A DNA stretch of 64,000 nucleotides from Kitasatospora setae KM-6054 (GCF_000269985.1 NC_016109.1:4278001-4342000), one strand, 5' to 3'. Shown: positions 46,504 through 55,248, numbered from the stretch's first letter. Made by a program: numbers and translations. The notes: generated by a model not told the origin, from the sequence alone.

Positions 46504-47721
46504 GTGATCGACATCAGGCCCACCAGCGCGCAGGACCACCAGCTCTTCGTCGAGACGATGCACGCCGCGTTCGCGCTGTTCGTCGACCCGGTCGGCGAGG
46601 ACGGCACCGGCGCCTGGTGGTCGGCGTTCGAGCCGGAGCGCGGCCTGCTCGCCCGCGACGCGGACGGCCGGGCGATCGGCACCGCCGGCGCCTACACCCT
46701 CGAACTCACCCTCCCCGGCGGGCGGATCGTCCCGGTCTCCGGCGTGACCGCCGTCGGCGTGCTGCCCTCGCACCGGCGGCGGGGCGTGCTCACCGCGATG
46801 ATGCGCCGCCAGCTCGCCGACCTGCGGGCCCGCGGCGAGGCGGTGGCCGTCCTGCTCGCCTCCGAGGCGCTGATCTACCGGCGCTTCGGCTACGGCCCCG
46901 CCACCTACACCCGCGCGCTGACCGTCCCCCGGCACAAGGCCGCGCTCACCCCGCCGCGCTCCGGCGCCGCCGAACCCGCCGGAACGGTCGAACTCCTGCA
47001 CCGCGACCAGGCCGTCGACCTGCTGGAGCAGGTCTACGACCGCCACCGGCGCACCCGCCCCGGCGCCGTCTCCCGGCCGCACCGCTGGTGGGCCCGCGGC
47101 GCCGGCCAGCCCCCGATCGCCCCCAAGCCCCGCTACGTCGCCCTGCACCGGGACGCCGACGGCACCCCCGACGGGTACGCCAGCTACGCGATCGAGGACA
47201 AGCGCAGCCTGGTCGTGGACGAGACCGTCGCCGCCACCGACGCCGCGTACACCGCGCTCGCCCGCTACCTGCTCGGCCACGACCTCGTCCAGCAGGTGGT
47301 GTTCCGGCACGTCCCGCCGGACCACCCGCTGCCCTGGCAGCTCGCCGACTACAACGCCGCCGAACAGGGCAAGCACACCGACTGGCTCTGGGCCCGGGTG
47401 CTGGACGTGCCCGCCGCGCTCACCGCCCGCGGCTGGAGCACCGACGGCGAACTCGTCCTCGACGTCGACGACCCCTTCCTCGGTGAGCACCACCGCCACC
47501 TGCTGACCGTCCGCGGCGGCGAGGCGTCCTGCGTCCCCACCGACCGCGCCCCCGACCTCTCCCTCGACATCAGCGACCTCGGCTCGATCCTGCTCGGCGG
47601 CACCCTCCCCAGCACCCTGGTCCGCGCCGGCCACCTCCACGCCCACCACCCCGACGCCCCCGCCCGCGCCGACGCCCTGTTCCGCTCCGACCGCGAACCG
47701 CACTGCCTGCACTGGTTCTGA
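46504..47721 (+). CDS. GNAT N-acetyltransferase of the Eis type
   Basis: A 405-residue three-domain acetyltransferase. The acetyl-CoA binding motif is VSGVTAVGVLPSHRRRGVLTAMM, followed by ASEALIYRRFGYGPA as in Eis; the C-terminal SCP2-like part ends with LHWF, and in Mycobacterium Eis the C-terminal carboxylate of Phe is part of the active site. Eis enzymes acetylate aminoglycosides, peptides or histone-like proteins; the natural substrate here is unknown. GTG at 46504 is chosen because it gives the family N-terminus and a GGAAAG site 8 nt upstream. Confidence 0.86.
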   Translation: MIDIRPTSAQDHQLFVETMHAAFALFVDPVGEDGTGAWWSAFEPERGLLARDADGRAIGTAGAYTLELTLPGGRIVPVSGVTAVGVLPSHRRRGVLTAMMRRQLADLRARGEAVAVLLASEALIYRRFGYGPATYTRALTVPRHKAALTPPRSGAAEPAGTVELLHRDQAVDLLEQVYDRHRRTRPGAVSRPHRWWARGAGQPPIAPKPRYVALHRDADGTPDGYASYAIEDKRSLVVDETVAATDAAYTALARYLLGHDLVQQVVFRHVPPDHPLPWQLADYNAAEQGKHTDWLWARVLDVPAALTARGWSTDGELVLDVDDPFLGEHHRHLLTVRGGEASCVPTDRAPDLSLDISDLGSILLGGTLPSTLVRAGHLHAHHPDAPARADALFRSDREPHCLHWF

Positions 47722-47913
47722 CCCCGGCGGCCACCACCCGTCCCCGGCCACCCCGTCCGACCCGGTGCGCACCCTGCCCGCACGCACCTGCTCCTCCCGC
47801 ACGGCCCGACCGCCGCCGACACGCCCAGCCCGCGCACCGGCGGCCTGCCGCTCGTCCCCGCCGACCAGCCGGAGACCGGCCGGCACGGCGGCGGTTCCAC
47901 CGGACCGGGCTCG

Positions 47914-48777
47914 TCACTCGTCCCCGTCGTCGAAGTCGTGGGGCGGGATGGTCCACCGCAGCACCGTCTCGCCCGCCTCGTCGGCTTCGAGCGTGACCGG
48001 ATAGACCTGGCCGGCGTCCCGCTCGCCGCGGTGCCTGATCGAGTGGTCACCCTGGTCCCATTCGACGCCGAGCACCCGGCAGCCGCCGACCTCGATCGCT
48101 CCGGCGCGGAGCGGGTGGTGCCACCCGGCGCGCCGGAAGCGGTGGTCGTCGGTGTGCTTGTCGATCGAGACCATGAGGCCCCTGCCGTGGAGGCGGTCGC
48201 ACCAGGCGGTGAGTTCGGCCGCGCGGGCGGCCGCCTCGGCCAACGGGAGGTCGAGCCACCCGTGCGGCCCGTCGACGCCGTGCTGCGCGATCCGCCCGCC
48301 GCCGAACTCGGCGTGCGCGTCGTCCGCGTACCGGCCCCAGTAGAAGACGTCGGCGAGCCCGTCGGCCGGCTCGCCGTTCATCCCCGTCCACGTGTCCAGC
48401 CCCGCCGCGTCACCGATGACCGTGCCGCACCGGTCGACGGGCAGGTCCCCGAGCGGGACCGGCACCGACCGGTCCACGGGCCCGGGCCACGGAAGGCCGA
48501 GGCCGATCTCCAGGGTCGCGATCGCCGGTTCCTCGTCGAACGGGGACGGCGAGGTGCTCGCCCTCACCCTCAGCGGCCGATCCGCGGCCGCCGGCACCGC
48601 GACCACCTCGCACAACCAGTCGCGCAGGTGCCCTCCGCCCGCCGCGGCCGCCGCCCCGGCCCGCTCGGACAGGGGCTGCCCCAGCTCCCGCCAGTGGTCG
48701 ATCCACCCGGCCATGCCGAGCACCAGCACACCGGACGGCGCATCGACGGTTCCCAGGTCGACAAAGGTCTCGTGCAT
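47914..48777 (-). CDS. Uncharacterised protein
   Basis: A 287-residue soluble protein that I do not recognise. It begins MHETFVDLGTVDAPSGVLVLGMAGWIDHW and ends IPPHDFDDGDE. It is rich in Trp, Gly and Asp with scattered His (HTDDHRFRRAGWHH), resembling a metal- or sugar-binding beta-rich protein, but no motif is diagnostic. No signal peptide or membrane segment. ATG at 48777 has GGGAGGA about 13 nt upstream, a loose fit. It lies in a 2.4-kb stretch with another unrecognised gene between the acetyltransferase and dnaB, a plausible site for accessory genes. Confidence 0.55.
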   Translation of the reverse strand: MHETFVDLGTVDAPSGVLVLGMAGWIDHWRELGQPLSERAGAAAAAGGGHLRDWLCEVVAVPAAADRPLRVRASTSPSPFDEEPAIATLEIGLGLPWPGPVDRSVPVPLGDLPVDRCGTVIGDAAGLDTWTGMNGEPADGLADVFYWGRYADDAHAEFGGGRIAQHGVDGPHGWLDLPLAEAAARAAELTAWCDRLHGRGLMVSIDKHTDDHRFRRAGWHHPLRAGAIEVGGCRVLGVEWDQGDHSIRHRGERDAGQVYPVTLEADEAGETVLRWTIPPHDFDDGDE

Positions 48778-49053
48778 GCGCTGAATTGTGTCCTCCCGGT
48801 GCGACAGCCGCCGGCACCGGCTCCCCGCCGTGGGGCCCGGCAACCGCGTGTGAGGTCCTGCGGGTTCTCAACTTCACTGTCAGGTAACGGTCCTGCGACC
48901 TGGACGTTTCTCTGACGGAACGTCCCGAGAGCCGTCGCCGGCAAGCGCCTGCCGGCCTACGGACGGATTGATCGGTTCATAATTCGAGTCAGCGCCGAGC
49001 GACCCGGCGCGCGGCACCCGCAGCGGGTGCGCTCACCGCGATCGGAGAACATC

Positions 49054-50298
49054 GTGAAGAACAGCGCGTTGTGGCGAGTGGTCGACAACGAGAGCGGTGC
49101 CCAGTCCGTCGTCAGCACGCCCTCCGAGGCGGTCGCGTTCGTCAACAGCCGGTTCGACACCGAGGACGACGACGAGCCGTTCGGCATCACCGAGATCGGC
49201 CCTCTCCTTCCGAAGCCGCTCGGCGTCATCACCGCCTGGGCCGCCGACAAGGACGACGAGCGAACCGACGGGCGCACCGCGCCGATCGCCATCAGGCCGG
49301 TCGTGACGGATGACGCCATCGAGTGCGACGACGTCGTCCTCTGGGACGACGTACACGTGTCATGGGACCACGACGTGTACACCGTCGCGGACGGCTACGA
49401 GTACAACGAGGCTTACAGCACCGCCGAGTTGAGAGAGATCCTCGACGAGTACGCCGACGACTACGAGTACGCGCCGGAAGAGCCCGAAGGGCCTGGCAGC
49501 CACGGGTGGCCGAAACCGGGAGAGTTGATCCCCTACGGGGCCCAGGAGTGTGCCAAGCGGTTCGGGCACCTCGACGACGACGCCCTGCTGTGGCTGGCCG
49601 CCACGCGCATCACGCTCGCCGTGTGGCGCAACACACCCGTCGAGAACTGGCACGCCGGTACGAGTCCGCTCCACGACGGCACGATGATGCGGATCAACGT
49701 GGCCACCACCCGGCTCGTGCGCTCGATGCTGTCGTTCGACCACGTCGACTGGATCGCCGTCGGTCTCGCGGTCGTCGACCCGTCCCGGGTGCTACCGACC
49801 GGGCAGTCCGTGCTCGAACTCGGGCTGGCCTGCCACAACGCCGACGACCCGGCGCACCAGGTCGATCCGCGAGAAGAACTCGCGGAGATGGCACAGGTCG
49901 CGATCTCATGGGGGCGGACGTACCGCCTGCACGAGAAGGAGTTCGGCCTGCGGACCCTGATCGAGTTCTTCTGCGCGTACGACAACGGCTGGTTCGGAGC
50001 TCCGAGTTGGGGGCGCGTCGTCGATCGGTTCCTCACGGCCGCCGACGACCGGGAGAACGCGCACTGGAGCGTCCACCGGGACAAGCCCTGGTTCGACGAG
50101 TGGTCCACCAACCGCCCGGCCGACATCGCGGACAGCACGGAACTTCGTCGACTGCTCCTTGCCGGGCCCGACCTGCTGTCCGAGGAAGCCGCTGAGTGGT
50201 GCGTGGAAGGCAGCATCGGCTACGTCTGCCAGGACGACCACGCGAACGACTGCCGGCGGTGCGGCATCCCGCCGGCGACGGAGCCCACCAGCGGGTGA
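49054..50298 (+). CDS. Uncharacterised acidic protein with C-terminal Cys cluster
   Basis: A 414-residue protein without a family I can name. The start VKNSALWRVVDNESGAQ resembles the beginning of small SUKH/immunity-like proteins, but this is not diagnostic. It is acidic (DEYADDYEYAPEEPEGPG near residue 145). The middle contains AATRITLAVWRNTPVENWH and MRINVATTRLVRSML. The C-terminus has four cysteines in CVEGSIGYVCQDDHAND-CRRCG, which could be a zinc knuckle. GGAG lies 6 nt before the GTG at 49054. Codon use looks less extreme in GC3 than that of its neighbours, which may hint at acquisition. Confidence 0.55.
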   Translation: MKNSALWRVVDNESGAQSVVSTPSEAVAFVNSRFDTEDDDEPFGITEIGPLLPKPLGVITAWAADKDDERTDGRTAPIAIRPVVTDDAIECDDVVLWDDVHVSWDHDVYTVADGYEYNEAYSTAELREILDEYADDYEYAPEEPEGPGSHGWPKPGELIPYGAQECAKRFGHLDDDALLWLAATRITLAVWRNTPVENWHAGTSPLHDGTMMRINVATTRLVRSMLSFDHVDWIAVGLAVVDPSRVLPTGQSVLELGLACHNADDPAHQVDPREELAEMAQVAISWGRTYRLHEKEFGLRTLIEFFCAYDNGWFGAPSWGRVVDRFLTAADDRENAHWSVHRDKPWFDEWSTNRPADIADSTELRRLLLAGPDLLSEEAAEWCVEGSIGYVCQDDHANDCRRCGIPPATEPTSG

Positions 50299-50341
50299 AC
50301 GCGGGCACCCGCGTGGAGAAGCGGCGACCCACCGGGCCGCC

Positions 50342-50382
50342 CCCGGGCGGCCACCCATCGGGTGGCGGCCGGCTGCCCGGGA
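50342..50382. terminator. Possible bidirectional hairpin before the dnaB stop
   Basis: GCCACCC (50350-50356) pairs with GGGTGGC (50360-50366), and the outer CCCGGGC/GCCCGGG-type bases can extend the stem with bulges. It lies in the 171-bp gap between the uncharacterised gene (plus) and dnaB (minus). Confidence 0.4.
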
Positions 50383-50469
50383 CGTCGAGCGGGTCACCGT
50401 GCTCGTCGCCGCCCGCGAAGGCGACCGCCCTGCGGAGGCTCGATGGCACGAGGTTCGGGAACCTGCGCG

Positions 50470-53340
50470 TCAGGTCACGTCCCGGGTCATGTCGACGAAG
50501 CGCGAGTAGTGGCCCTGGAAGGCGACGGTGATGGTCGCGGTCGGGCCGTTGCGGTGCTTGGCCACGATCAGGTCGGCCTCGCCGGCCCGCGGGGACTCCT
50601 TCTCGTAGGCGTCCTCCCGGTGCAGCAGGATGACCATGTCGGCGTCCTGCTCGATCGAGCCGGACTCGCGCAGGTCGGAGACCATCGGCTTCTTGTCGGT
50701 GCGCTGCTCGGGGCCTCGGTTCAGCTGGGAGAGCGCGATCACCGGGACCTCCAGCTCCTTCGCCAGCAGCTTGAGGTTTCGGGACATGTCGGAGACCTCC
50801 TGCTGCCGGCTCTCCGCCCGCCGCGAACCGCCGGACTGCATCAGCTGCAGGTAGTCGATGACCACCAGCCGCAGGTCGTTGCGCTGCTTGAGCCGCCGGC
50901 ACTTGGCCCGGATCTCCATCATCGACAGGTTCGGCGAGTCGTCGATGTACAGCGGCGCCGCGCTGACGTCCGGCATCCGCCGCGCCACCCGCGTCCAGTC
51001 GTCGTCGGTCATGTTCCCCGACCGCATGTGGTGCAGCGCCACCCGCGCCTCCGCCGACAGCAGGCGCATGGCGATCTCGTTGCGGCCCATTTCGAGCGAG
51101 AAGATCACGCTCGGCAGGTTGTGGTGGATCGAGCAGGCCCGCGCGAAGTCCAGTGCGAGGGTCGAGTTGTGGGTGGGCACCATCGACCGGGTGGCCAGGT
51201 ACAGGTGGTCGGGGTTGTCGACCTCGACGCACCGGACGGGCACGCTGTCGATCTCGCGGACCTCCACCACGTAGCGCTGCCGGAGCCTCGGGGTGGCCGG
51301 GCGCCGGCGCTCGGCGTGGACCGCCCGCTTGCGGGCCAGGCCGAAGACCTCACCGGTGGGGGTGAAGGTGACGGTCCAGACCGTCGAGGACGCCTCGGAG
51401 CGGCCGGCGACCCGCCTGGTGGCCACGCCGCACCGGTGGCCGAGGCCCACGACCAGGTCGCGGAAGCCCTCGGCGAGTTCGCGGCTGGTCACCGCGAACT
51501 GCACCGACCCGGTGGCGTTGACGGTGCCGTCGCTGTCCAGCAGCCCGGCCAGCAGGGCCCGCCGCTGGGCCTCGGAGCCCCGCAGGTAGGGCGCCGGGAT
51601 GTGCTTGCGGCCGAGCACGCCGAGGTCGCGCAGGGCGGTCAGCAGGCTGCCGTGCCGCCGGGTGCAGGCGTCACAGCGGGGCTCGGAGAACGGCGAGGAG
51701 CACGGAGCGCCGCAGTCCGCGCAGGTGGTCGGCGGGACGGGCGCGGAGACCAGCCGGGCCCGGCCGCCGCAGGAGCGCCCGCAGGAGCGGACGTGGGCGA
51801 GCTTCGGGGTGAAGACCGTGCCGCAGACCACGCAGGCCCGCTCGAAGGTCTCCGGCTCCGCCACGTCGTAGCGCAGCGCGTAGGTCGGGGTGTCGCCGAT
51901 CCGGCGGGCCGTCAGGCCGTCCGCGGCGAGGCGTTCCAGGACCTCCGGGTCGGTGGTGGTGATCCGGGCGGCGTCGGTGTGGCCGTCGCCCAGCCAGGCG
52001 CCGAGGGCGTAGGGCGGGACGGGCAGGTCCCGCTCGGGCAGGTCGAGCGCGGAGGTGTTGCGCACCGAGTGGTTGGCGCGGCCGTCCGAGGTGTCGCAGC
52101 GCAGGGTGGCGGCGATCTCCTTGGTGGTGACGACCCGTCCGGTCCCGCCGCTCCGGCGGGTCGCCCGGGTCTCGGTGAGCCACTGGTGGTCGGCGTCGGC
52201 GATCACGGTGGTGCCGTCGTCGAAACGGACCTCGTAGCAGGGCCGGTCGGCCATCACCTCGGTGGCGGCGACCACCCGGGTGGGGCGGCCGTCGGCGTCG
52301 AGCAGCAGGTCACCCACGGCGACCTCGCCCATGGTGGTCCAGCCGTCCGGGGTGGGCAGCGGGGTGTCCAGGGCGAGTGCCTTGCCCATGGCCGGGCGGG
52401 CCGCGATGACGATCATCTGGCCGGGGTGGAGGCCGTTGGTGAGGGCGTCGAAGTCGGCGAAGCCGGTGGGGACGCCGGACATCTGGCCGGAGCGGGAGCC
52501 GATGGCCTCGATCTCGTCGAGGGCGCCCTCCATGATGTCGGCGAGCGGGGCGTAGTCCTCGTTGGTGCGCTGTTCGGTGACGGCGTAGATCTCGGCCTGG
52601 GCGGCGTTGACGATGTCGTCGACGTCGCCCTCGGCGGCGTAGCCCATGCCGGCGATCCGGGTGCCGGCCTCGACCAGGCGGCGCAGGACGGCGCGCTCGT
52701 GGACGATCTCGGCGTAGTACTCGGCGTTGGCCGCGGTGGGGACGGAGTTGACCAGGGTGTGCAGGTAGGAGGCGCCGCCGACGCGGGCCAGTTCGCCGCG
52801 CTTGGTGAGCTCGCCGGCCACGGTGATCGGGTCGGCGGGCTCGCCGCGGGCGTAGAGGTCGAGGATCGCGCCGTGGATCAGCTCGTGGGCGGGGCGGTAG
52901 TAGTCGGCGGGCTTGAGCACCTCGACGACGTCCGCGATGGCGTCCTTGGAGAGCAGCATGCCGCCGAGCACGGACTGCTCGGCCGCCAGGTCCTGCGGGG
53001 GGACGCGTTCGAAGCCCTCGCCGCCGCCGAAGCCGCCCTCGCGGTCGCCGTCCCGGTCGCGGCGCTCGCCCTTGCCGGGGAAGCGGTCGCCGCCCTTGCC
53101 GCCGTCGCGCCGCTGGAAGCCGCCCGAGCCACCGGAGCCGCCGGACCCACCCTCGCGGCCCCCCGAACCGCCCCCGGAACCGCCCTCGCGGCCGCCGGCC
53201 GGGCCGTTCGAACGGCGGGAGACCGGCAGCCGGTCGCCCGGGCCGTCGGGGAAGGCGTCCGGCGGGAAGGCGTCGTCGGACGGCTGCCAGTCGTCCTCGG
53301 GGGGCGGGGCGTCGTGGTCGTCGTACTGGGGGCCGGTCAC
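50470..53340 (-). CDS. dnaB: Replicative DNA helicase DnaB with an intein
   Basis: A 956-residue precursor of the hexameric replicative helicase that unwinds DNA ahead of the fork. The N-terminal disordered part (about residues 1-105, with GGREGGSGGGS repeats) is unusual; the DnaB N-domain follows (PPQDLAAEQSVLGGMLLSKDAI). The RecA-like domain is split at its Walker A: the host reads IVIAARPAMGK, then a 405-residue intein (residues 321-725), then STLALDFARACS. Downstream are FSLEMGRNEIAMRLL, LRLVVIDYLQLMQ (Walker B), LKLLAKELEVPVIALSQLNR and DLRESGSIEQDADMVILLHR. Spliced product is 551 residues. GTG at 53340 with GGGGA about 7 nt upstream. The intein must be removed for ATP binding. Confidence 0.95.
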   Translation of the reverse strand: MTGPQYDDHDAPPPEDDWQPSDDAFPPDAFPDGPGDRLPVSRRSNGPAGGREGGSGGGSGGREGGSGGSGGSGGFQRRDGGKGGDRFPGKGERRDRDGDREGGFGGGEGFERVPPQDLAAEQSVLGGMLLSKDAIADVVEVLKPADYYRPAHELIHGAILDLYARGEPADPITVAGELTKRGELARVGGASYLHTLVNSVPTAANAEYYAEIVHERAVLRRLVEAGTRIAGMGYAAEGDVDDIVNAAQAEIYAVTEQRTNEDYAPLADIMEGALDEIEAIGSRSGQMSGVPTGFADFDALTNGLHPGQMIVIAARPAMGKALALDTPLPTPDGWTTMGEVAVGDLLLDADGRPTRVVAATEVMADRPCYEVRFDDGTTVIADADHQWLTETRATRRSGGTGRVVTTKEIAATLRCDTSDGRANHSVRNTSALDLPERDLPVPPYALGAWLGDGHTDAARITTTDPEVLERLAADGLTARRIGDTPTYALRYDVAEPETFERACVVCGTVFTPKLAHVRSCGRSCGGRARLVSAPVPPTTCADCGAPCSSPFSEPRCDACTRRHGSLLTALRDLGVLGRKHIPAPYLRGSEAQRRALLAGLLDSDGTVNATGSVQFAVTSRELAEGFRDLVVGLGHRCGVATRRVAGRSEASSTVWTVTFTPTGEVFGLARKRAVHAERRRPATPRLRQRYVVEVREIDSVPVRCVEVDNPDHLYLATRSMVPTHNSTLALDFARACSIHHNLPSVIFSLEMGRNEIAMRLLSAEARVALHHMRSGNMTDDDWTRVARRMPDVSAAPLYIDDSPNLSMMEIRAKCRRLKQRNDLRLVVIDYLQLMQSGGSRRAESRQQEVSDMSRNLKLLAKELEVPVIALSQLNRGPEQRTDKKPMVSDLRESGSIEQDADMVILLHREDAYEKESPRAGEADLIVAKHRNGPTATITVAFQGHYSRFVDMTRDVT
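51166..52380 (-). mobile_element. Class 3-type intein with LAGLIDADG endonuclease in dnaB
   Basis: A 405-residue protein intron in frame within the dnaB P-loop, between Lys and Ser of GK-S. It starts with Ala (ALALDTPLPTPDGW), not Cys or Ser, and ends VPTHN before Ser. The WCT set of class 3 inteins is present: Trp67 (ADADHQWL), Cys384 in VRCVEVDNPDHLYL, Thr403 (THN). A homing endonuclease lies inside with both LAGLIDADG motifs: LGAWLGDG (acidic residue at 132) and LLAGLLDSDG (282/284). Residues 183-239 hold nine cysteines in CxxC-type pairs (183/186, 200/204, 220/223, 236/239), which resemble a zinc-binding insertion. Confidence 0.9.
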
Positions 53341-53520
53341 GCGTGTTCCCCGTTCAGCGAGCGGTGCGAGTTTGGTGCGGGCCTGGCCGGTGGCGTACCG
53401 TCTTCGGCGCCTGTCCTTCTTACGGTACCGAGCCGACAGCACCCGCCCCGCGCGGGTCGGTCCCTGAACGGCTGCCGGATCCGGCCGGTGCCGCGGTGCG
53501 CGGCACCCGGGTGGCGGGCG

Positions 53521-53599
53521 GGTTATCCACAGGGGGTGTGGATAACCGCTCACAAGCTGTGGAGAACCCGGCCCGAGCTGTGTACAACCCTGTGGATAA
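53521..53599. promoter_or_regulatory. Cluster of DnaA-box-like sites upstream of dnaB
   Basis: TTATCCACA (53523-53531) faces TGTGGATAA (53537-53545) as an 11-bp inverted repeat with a 5-bp spacer; TGTGGAGAA (53558-53566), TGTGTACAA (53579-53587) and TGTGGATAA (53591-53599) follow. These match the E. coli DnaA box exactly in three cases and the streptomycete TTGTCCACA with one mismatch in another. The cluster lies in the 444-bp dnaB-MATE intergenic region, so DnaA may control dnaB expression or be titrated here. Confidence 0.72.
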
Positions 53600-53772
53600 C
53601 CATCCTATCCCCCCAATGTCAACTCGCTGACCTGGTACTACTCCCCCTTCGGCCTGTGCATGAGAAATTCTTCACACGACCGGGCCCGCCACCGAAGACG
53701 TGTTCGACGGCACACTCGTCCACCGGTGGAGTAAGAGTCGCAAAGCAAGTGCAACCATTACCTGTGGATGAG

Positions 53773-53778
53773 TAGGCT
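53773..53778 (+). promoter_or_regulatory. -10 box of a probably leaderless MATE transcript
   Basis: TAGGCT stands 6 nt before the ATG at 53785, at the position of a -10 element if transcription starts at the A of the ATG. No Shine-Dalgarno sequence precedes the gene. A one-mismatch DnaA-like sequence (TGTGGATGA, 53763-53771) touches it on the upstream side. Confidence 0.5.
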
Positions 53779-53784
53779 GACCCC

Positions 53785-55158
53785 ATGCCCGCCAGATCCC
53801 CAGCCACCACCGACCAGCGCCGCGAGCAGCGCCGCGACCGCCGCGCCGACCGCCGCCGCCACGACCGGGAGATCCTCGCCCTGGCCGTCCCGGCCTTCGG
53901 CGCGCTGGTCGCCGAGCCGCTGTTCCTGATGGCCGACTCCGCGATCGTCGGCCACCTCGGCACCGCCCAGCTCGCCGGCCTGGGCGTGGCCTCCGCCGCG
54001 CTCACCACCGTGGTCGGGGTGTTCGCCTTCCTGGCGTACGCCACCACCGCCGCGGTGGCCCGCCGGATCGGGGCGGGCGACCGGCGGGCCGCCGTCCAGC
54101 AGGGGGTCGACGGCATCTGGCTGGCGCTGCTGCTCTCGGCCGGCCTGGTGCTGCTCACCCTGCTGCTCGCCCCGCAGGCCGCCCGGCTGCTCGGCGCCTC
54201 CGCGACCGCCGCCCCGTACGCGGTGACCTACCTGCGGATCAGCGCGCTCGGGGTGCCCGCGATGCTGCTGGTGCTGGCCGCCACCGGCGTGCTGCGCGGC
54301 TTCCAGGACACCCGCACCCCGCTGCTGGTCGCGATCGGCGGGTTCGCCGCCAACCTGGTGCTCAACCTGGGCCTGGTCTACGGCGCCGGCCTCGGGGTGG
54401 CCGGCTCCGCCTGGGGCACCGTGATCGCGCAGAACGCGATGGCCGCGGTCTACGTCGCCGTGGTGGTCCGCGGCGCCCGCCGGGAGGGCGCGGGCCTGCG
54501 GCCGGACCGCGCGGGCATCCGGGCCTCGGCCCGGGCCGGCGGCCCGCTGCTGGTGCGCACGCTGAGCCTGCGCGCGGTGCTGCTGCTGGCCACCGCGGTG
54601 GCCGCGAACCTGGGCGACGCCGAGGTGGCGGCTCATCAGATCACCATGACGGTCTGGTCCTTCGTCGCCTTCGCGCTGGACGCGGTGGCGATCGCCGGCC
54701 AGGCCATCATCGGCCGCTACCTGGGCGCGGGCGACCTGCCCGGCACCCGGGCGGCGACCCGGCGGATGGTCGAGTGGGGCCTGGGCGCGGGCGTGCTGTT
54801 CGGGCTGCTGATGGTGCTGGGCCGGCCGCTGTACGTCCCGCTGTTCAGCTCCGACCCGGGCGTGCGGGCCCAGTTGTCGACCGCGCTGCTGCTGGCCGCG
54901 CTGACCCAGCCGGTGGGCGGGCTGGTGTTCGTGCTGGACGGCGTGCTGATGGGCGCGGGCGACGGCCGCTACCTGGCCTGGGCGATGCTGGCGACCCTGC
55001 TGGCGTTCGTCCCGGCGGCGCTGGCGGTGCCCGCGCTGGACCTGGGGCTGGCCGGGCTGTGGTGGGCGATGAACCTGTTCATGCTGAGCCGGGCCGCCTT
55101 CCTGGTCGGCCGGGTCCGCACCGGCCACTGGATGGTGACCGGCGCCGTCCGGAGCTGA
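53785..55158 (+). CDS. MATE family efflux transporter (DinF-like)
   Basis: A 457-residue membrane transporter after a basic, disordered leader of about 30 residues. Twelve hydrophobic segments are visible, and FGALVAEPLFLMADSAIVGHLGTAQLAG is the first-helix signature of the DinF branch of MATE proteins; LRGFQDTRTPL and GQAIIGRYLGAG are further matches. It would export cationic compounds with Na+ or H+. This gene stands between dnaB and rplI, as in other streptomycetes. Its promoter and start suggest leaderless translation. A hairpin follows at 55211-55248. Confidence 0.9.
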   Translation: MPARSPATTDQRREQRRDRRADRRRHDREILALAVPAFGALVAEPLFLMADSAIVGHLGTAQLAGLGVASAALTTVVGVFAFLAYATTAAVARRIGAGDRRAAVQQGVDGIWLALLLSAGLVLLTLLLAPQAARLLGASATAAPYAVTYLRISALGVPAMLLVLAATGVLRGFQDTRTPLLVAIGGFAANLVLNLGLVYGAGLGVAGSAWGTVIAQNAMAAVYVAVVVRGARREGAGLRPDRAGIRASARAGGPLLVRTLSLRAVLLLATAVAANLGDAEVAAHQITMTVWSFVAFALDAVAIAGQAIIGRYLGAGDLPGTRAATRRMVEWGLGAGVLFGLLMVLGRPLYVPLFSSDPGVRAQLSTALLLAALTQPVGGLVFVLDGVLMGAGDGRYLAWAMLATLLAFVPAALAVPALDLGLAGLWWAMNLFMLSRAAFLVGRVRTGHWMVTGAVRS

Positions 55159-55210
55159 GCCGCGGCCCGTAGCCGAACCGCGGCCCGGGCCGCGCGGCGG
55201 CCCGGACGGC

Positions 55211-55248
55211 CGGAGGGCCGGACCCCGCGAACGGGATCCGGCCCTCCG
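55211..55248. terminator. Bidirectional terminator between MATE gene and rplI
   Basis: A 12-bp perfect stem (55211-55222 and 55237-55248), one C/A mismatch, a further 4 bp and a CGAA tetraloop, 52 bp after the MATE stop and 18 bp beyond the rplI stop. Confidence 0.75.

Noticed and set aside
51166..52380. The endonuclease region of the intein as a separate gene
   Set aside because: It is in frame with dnaB on both sides, with no own start or ribosome-binding site, and both splice junctions are intact.
53521..53785. The DnaA-box cluster as the chromosome origin
   Set aside because: No dnaA or dnaN gene is near, only about five boxes are present, and the cluster has no AT-rich unwinding stretch.
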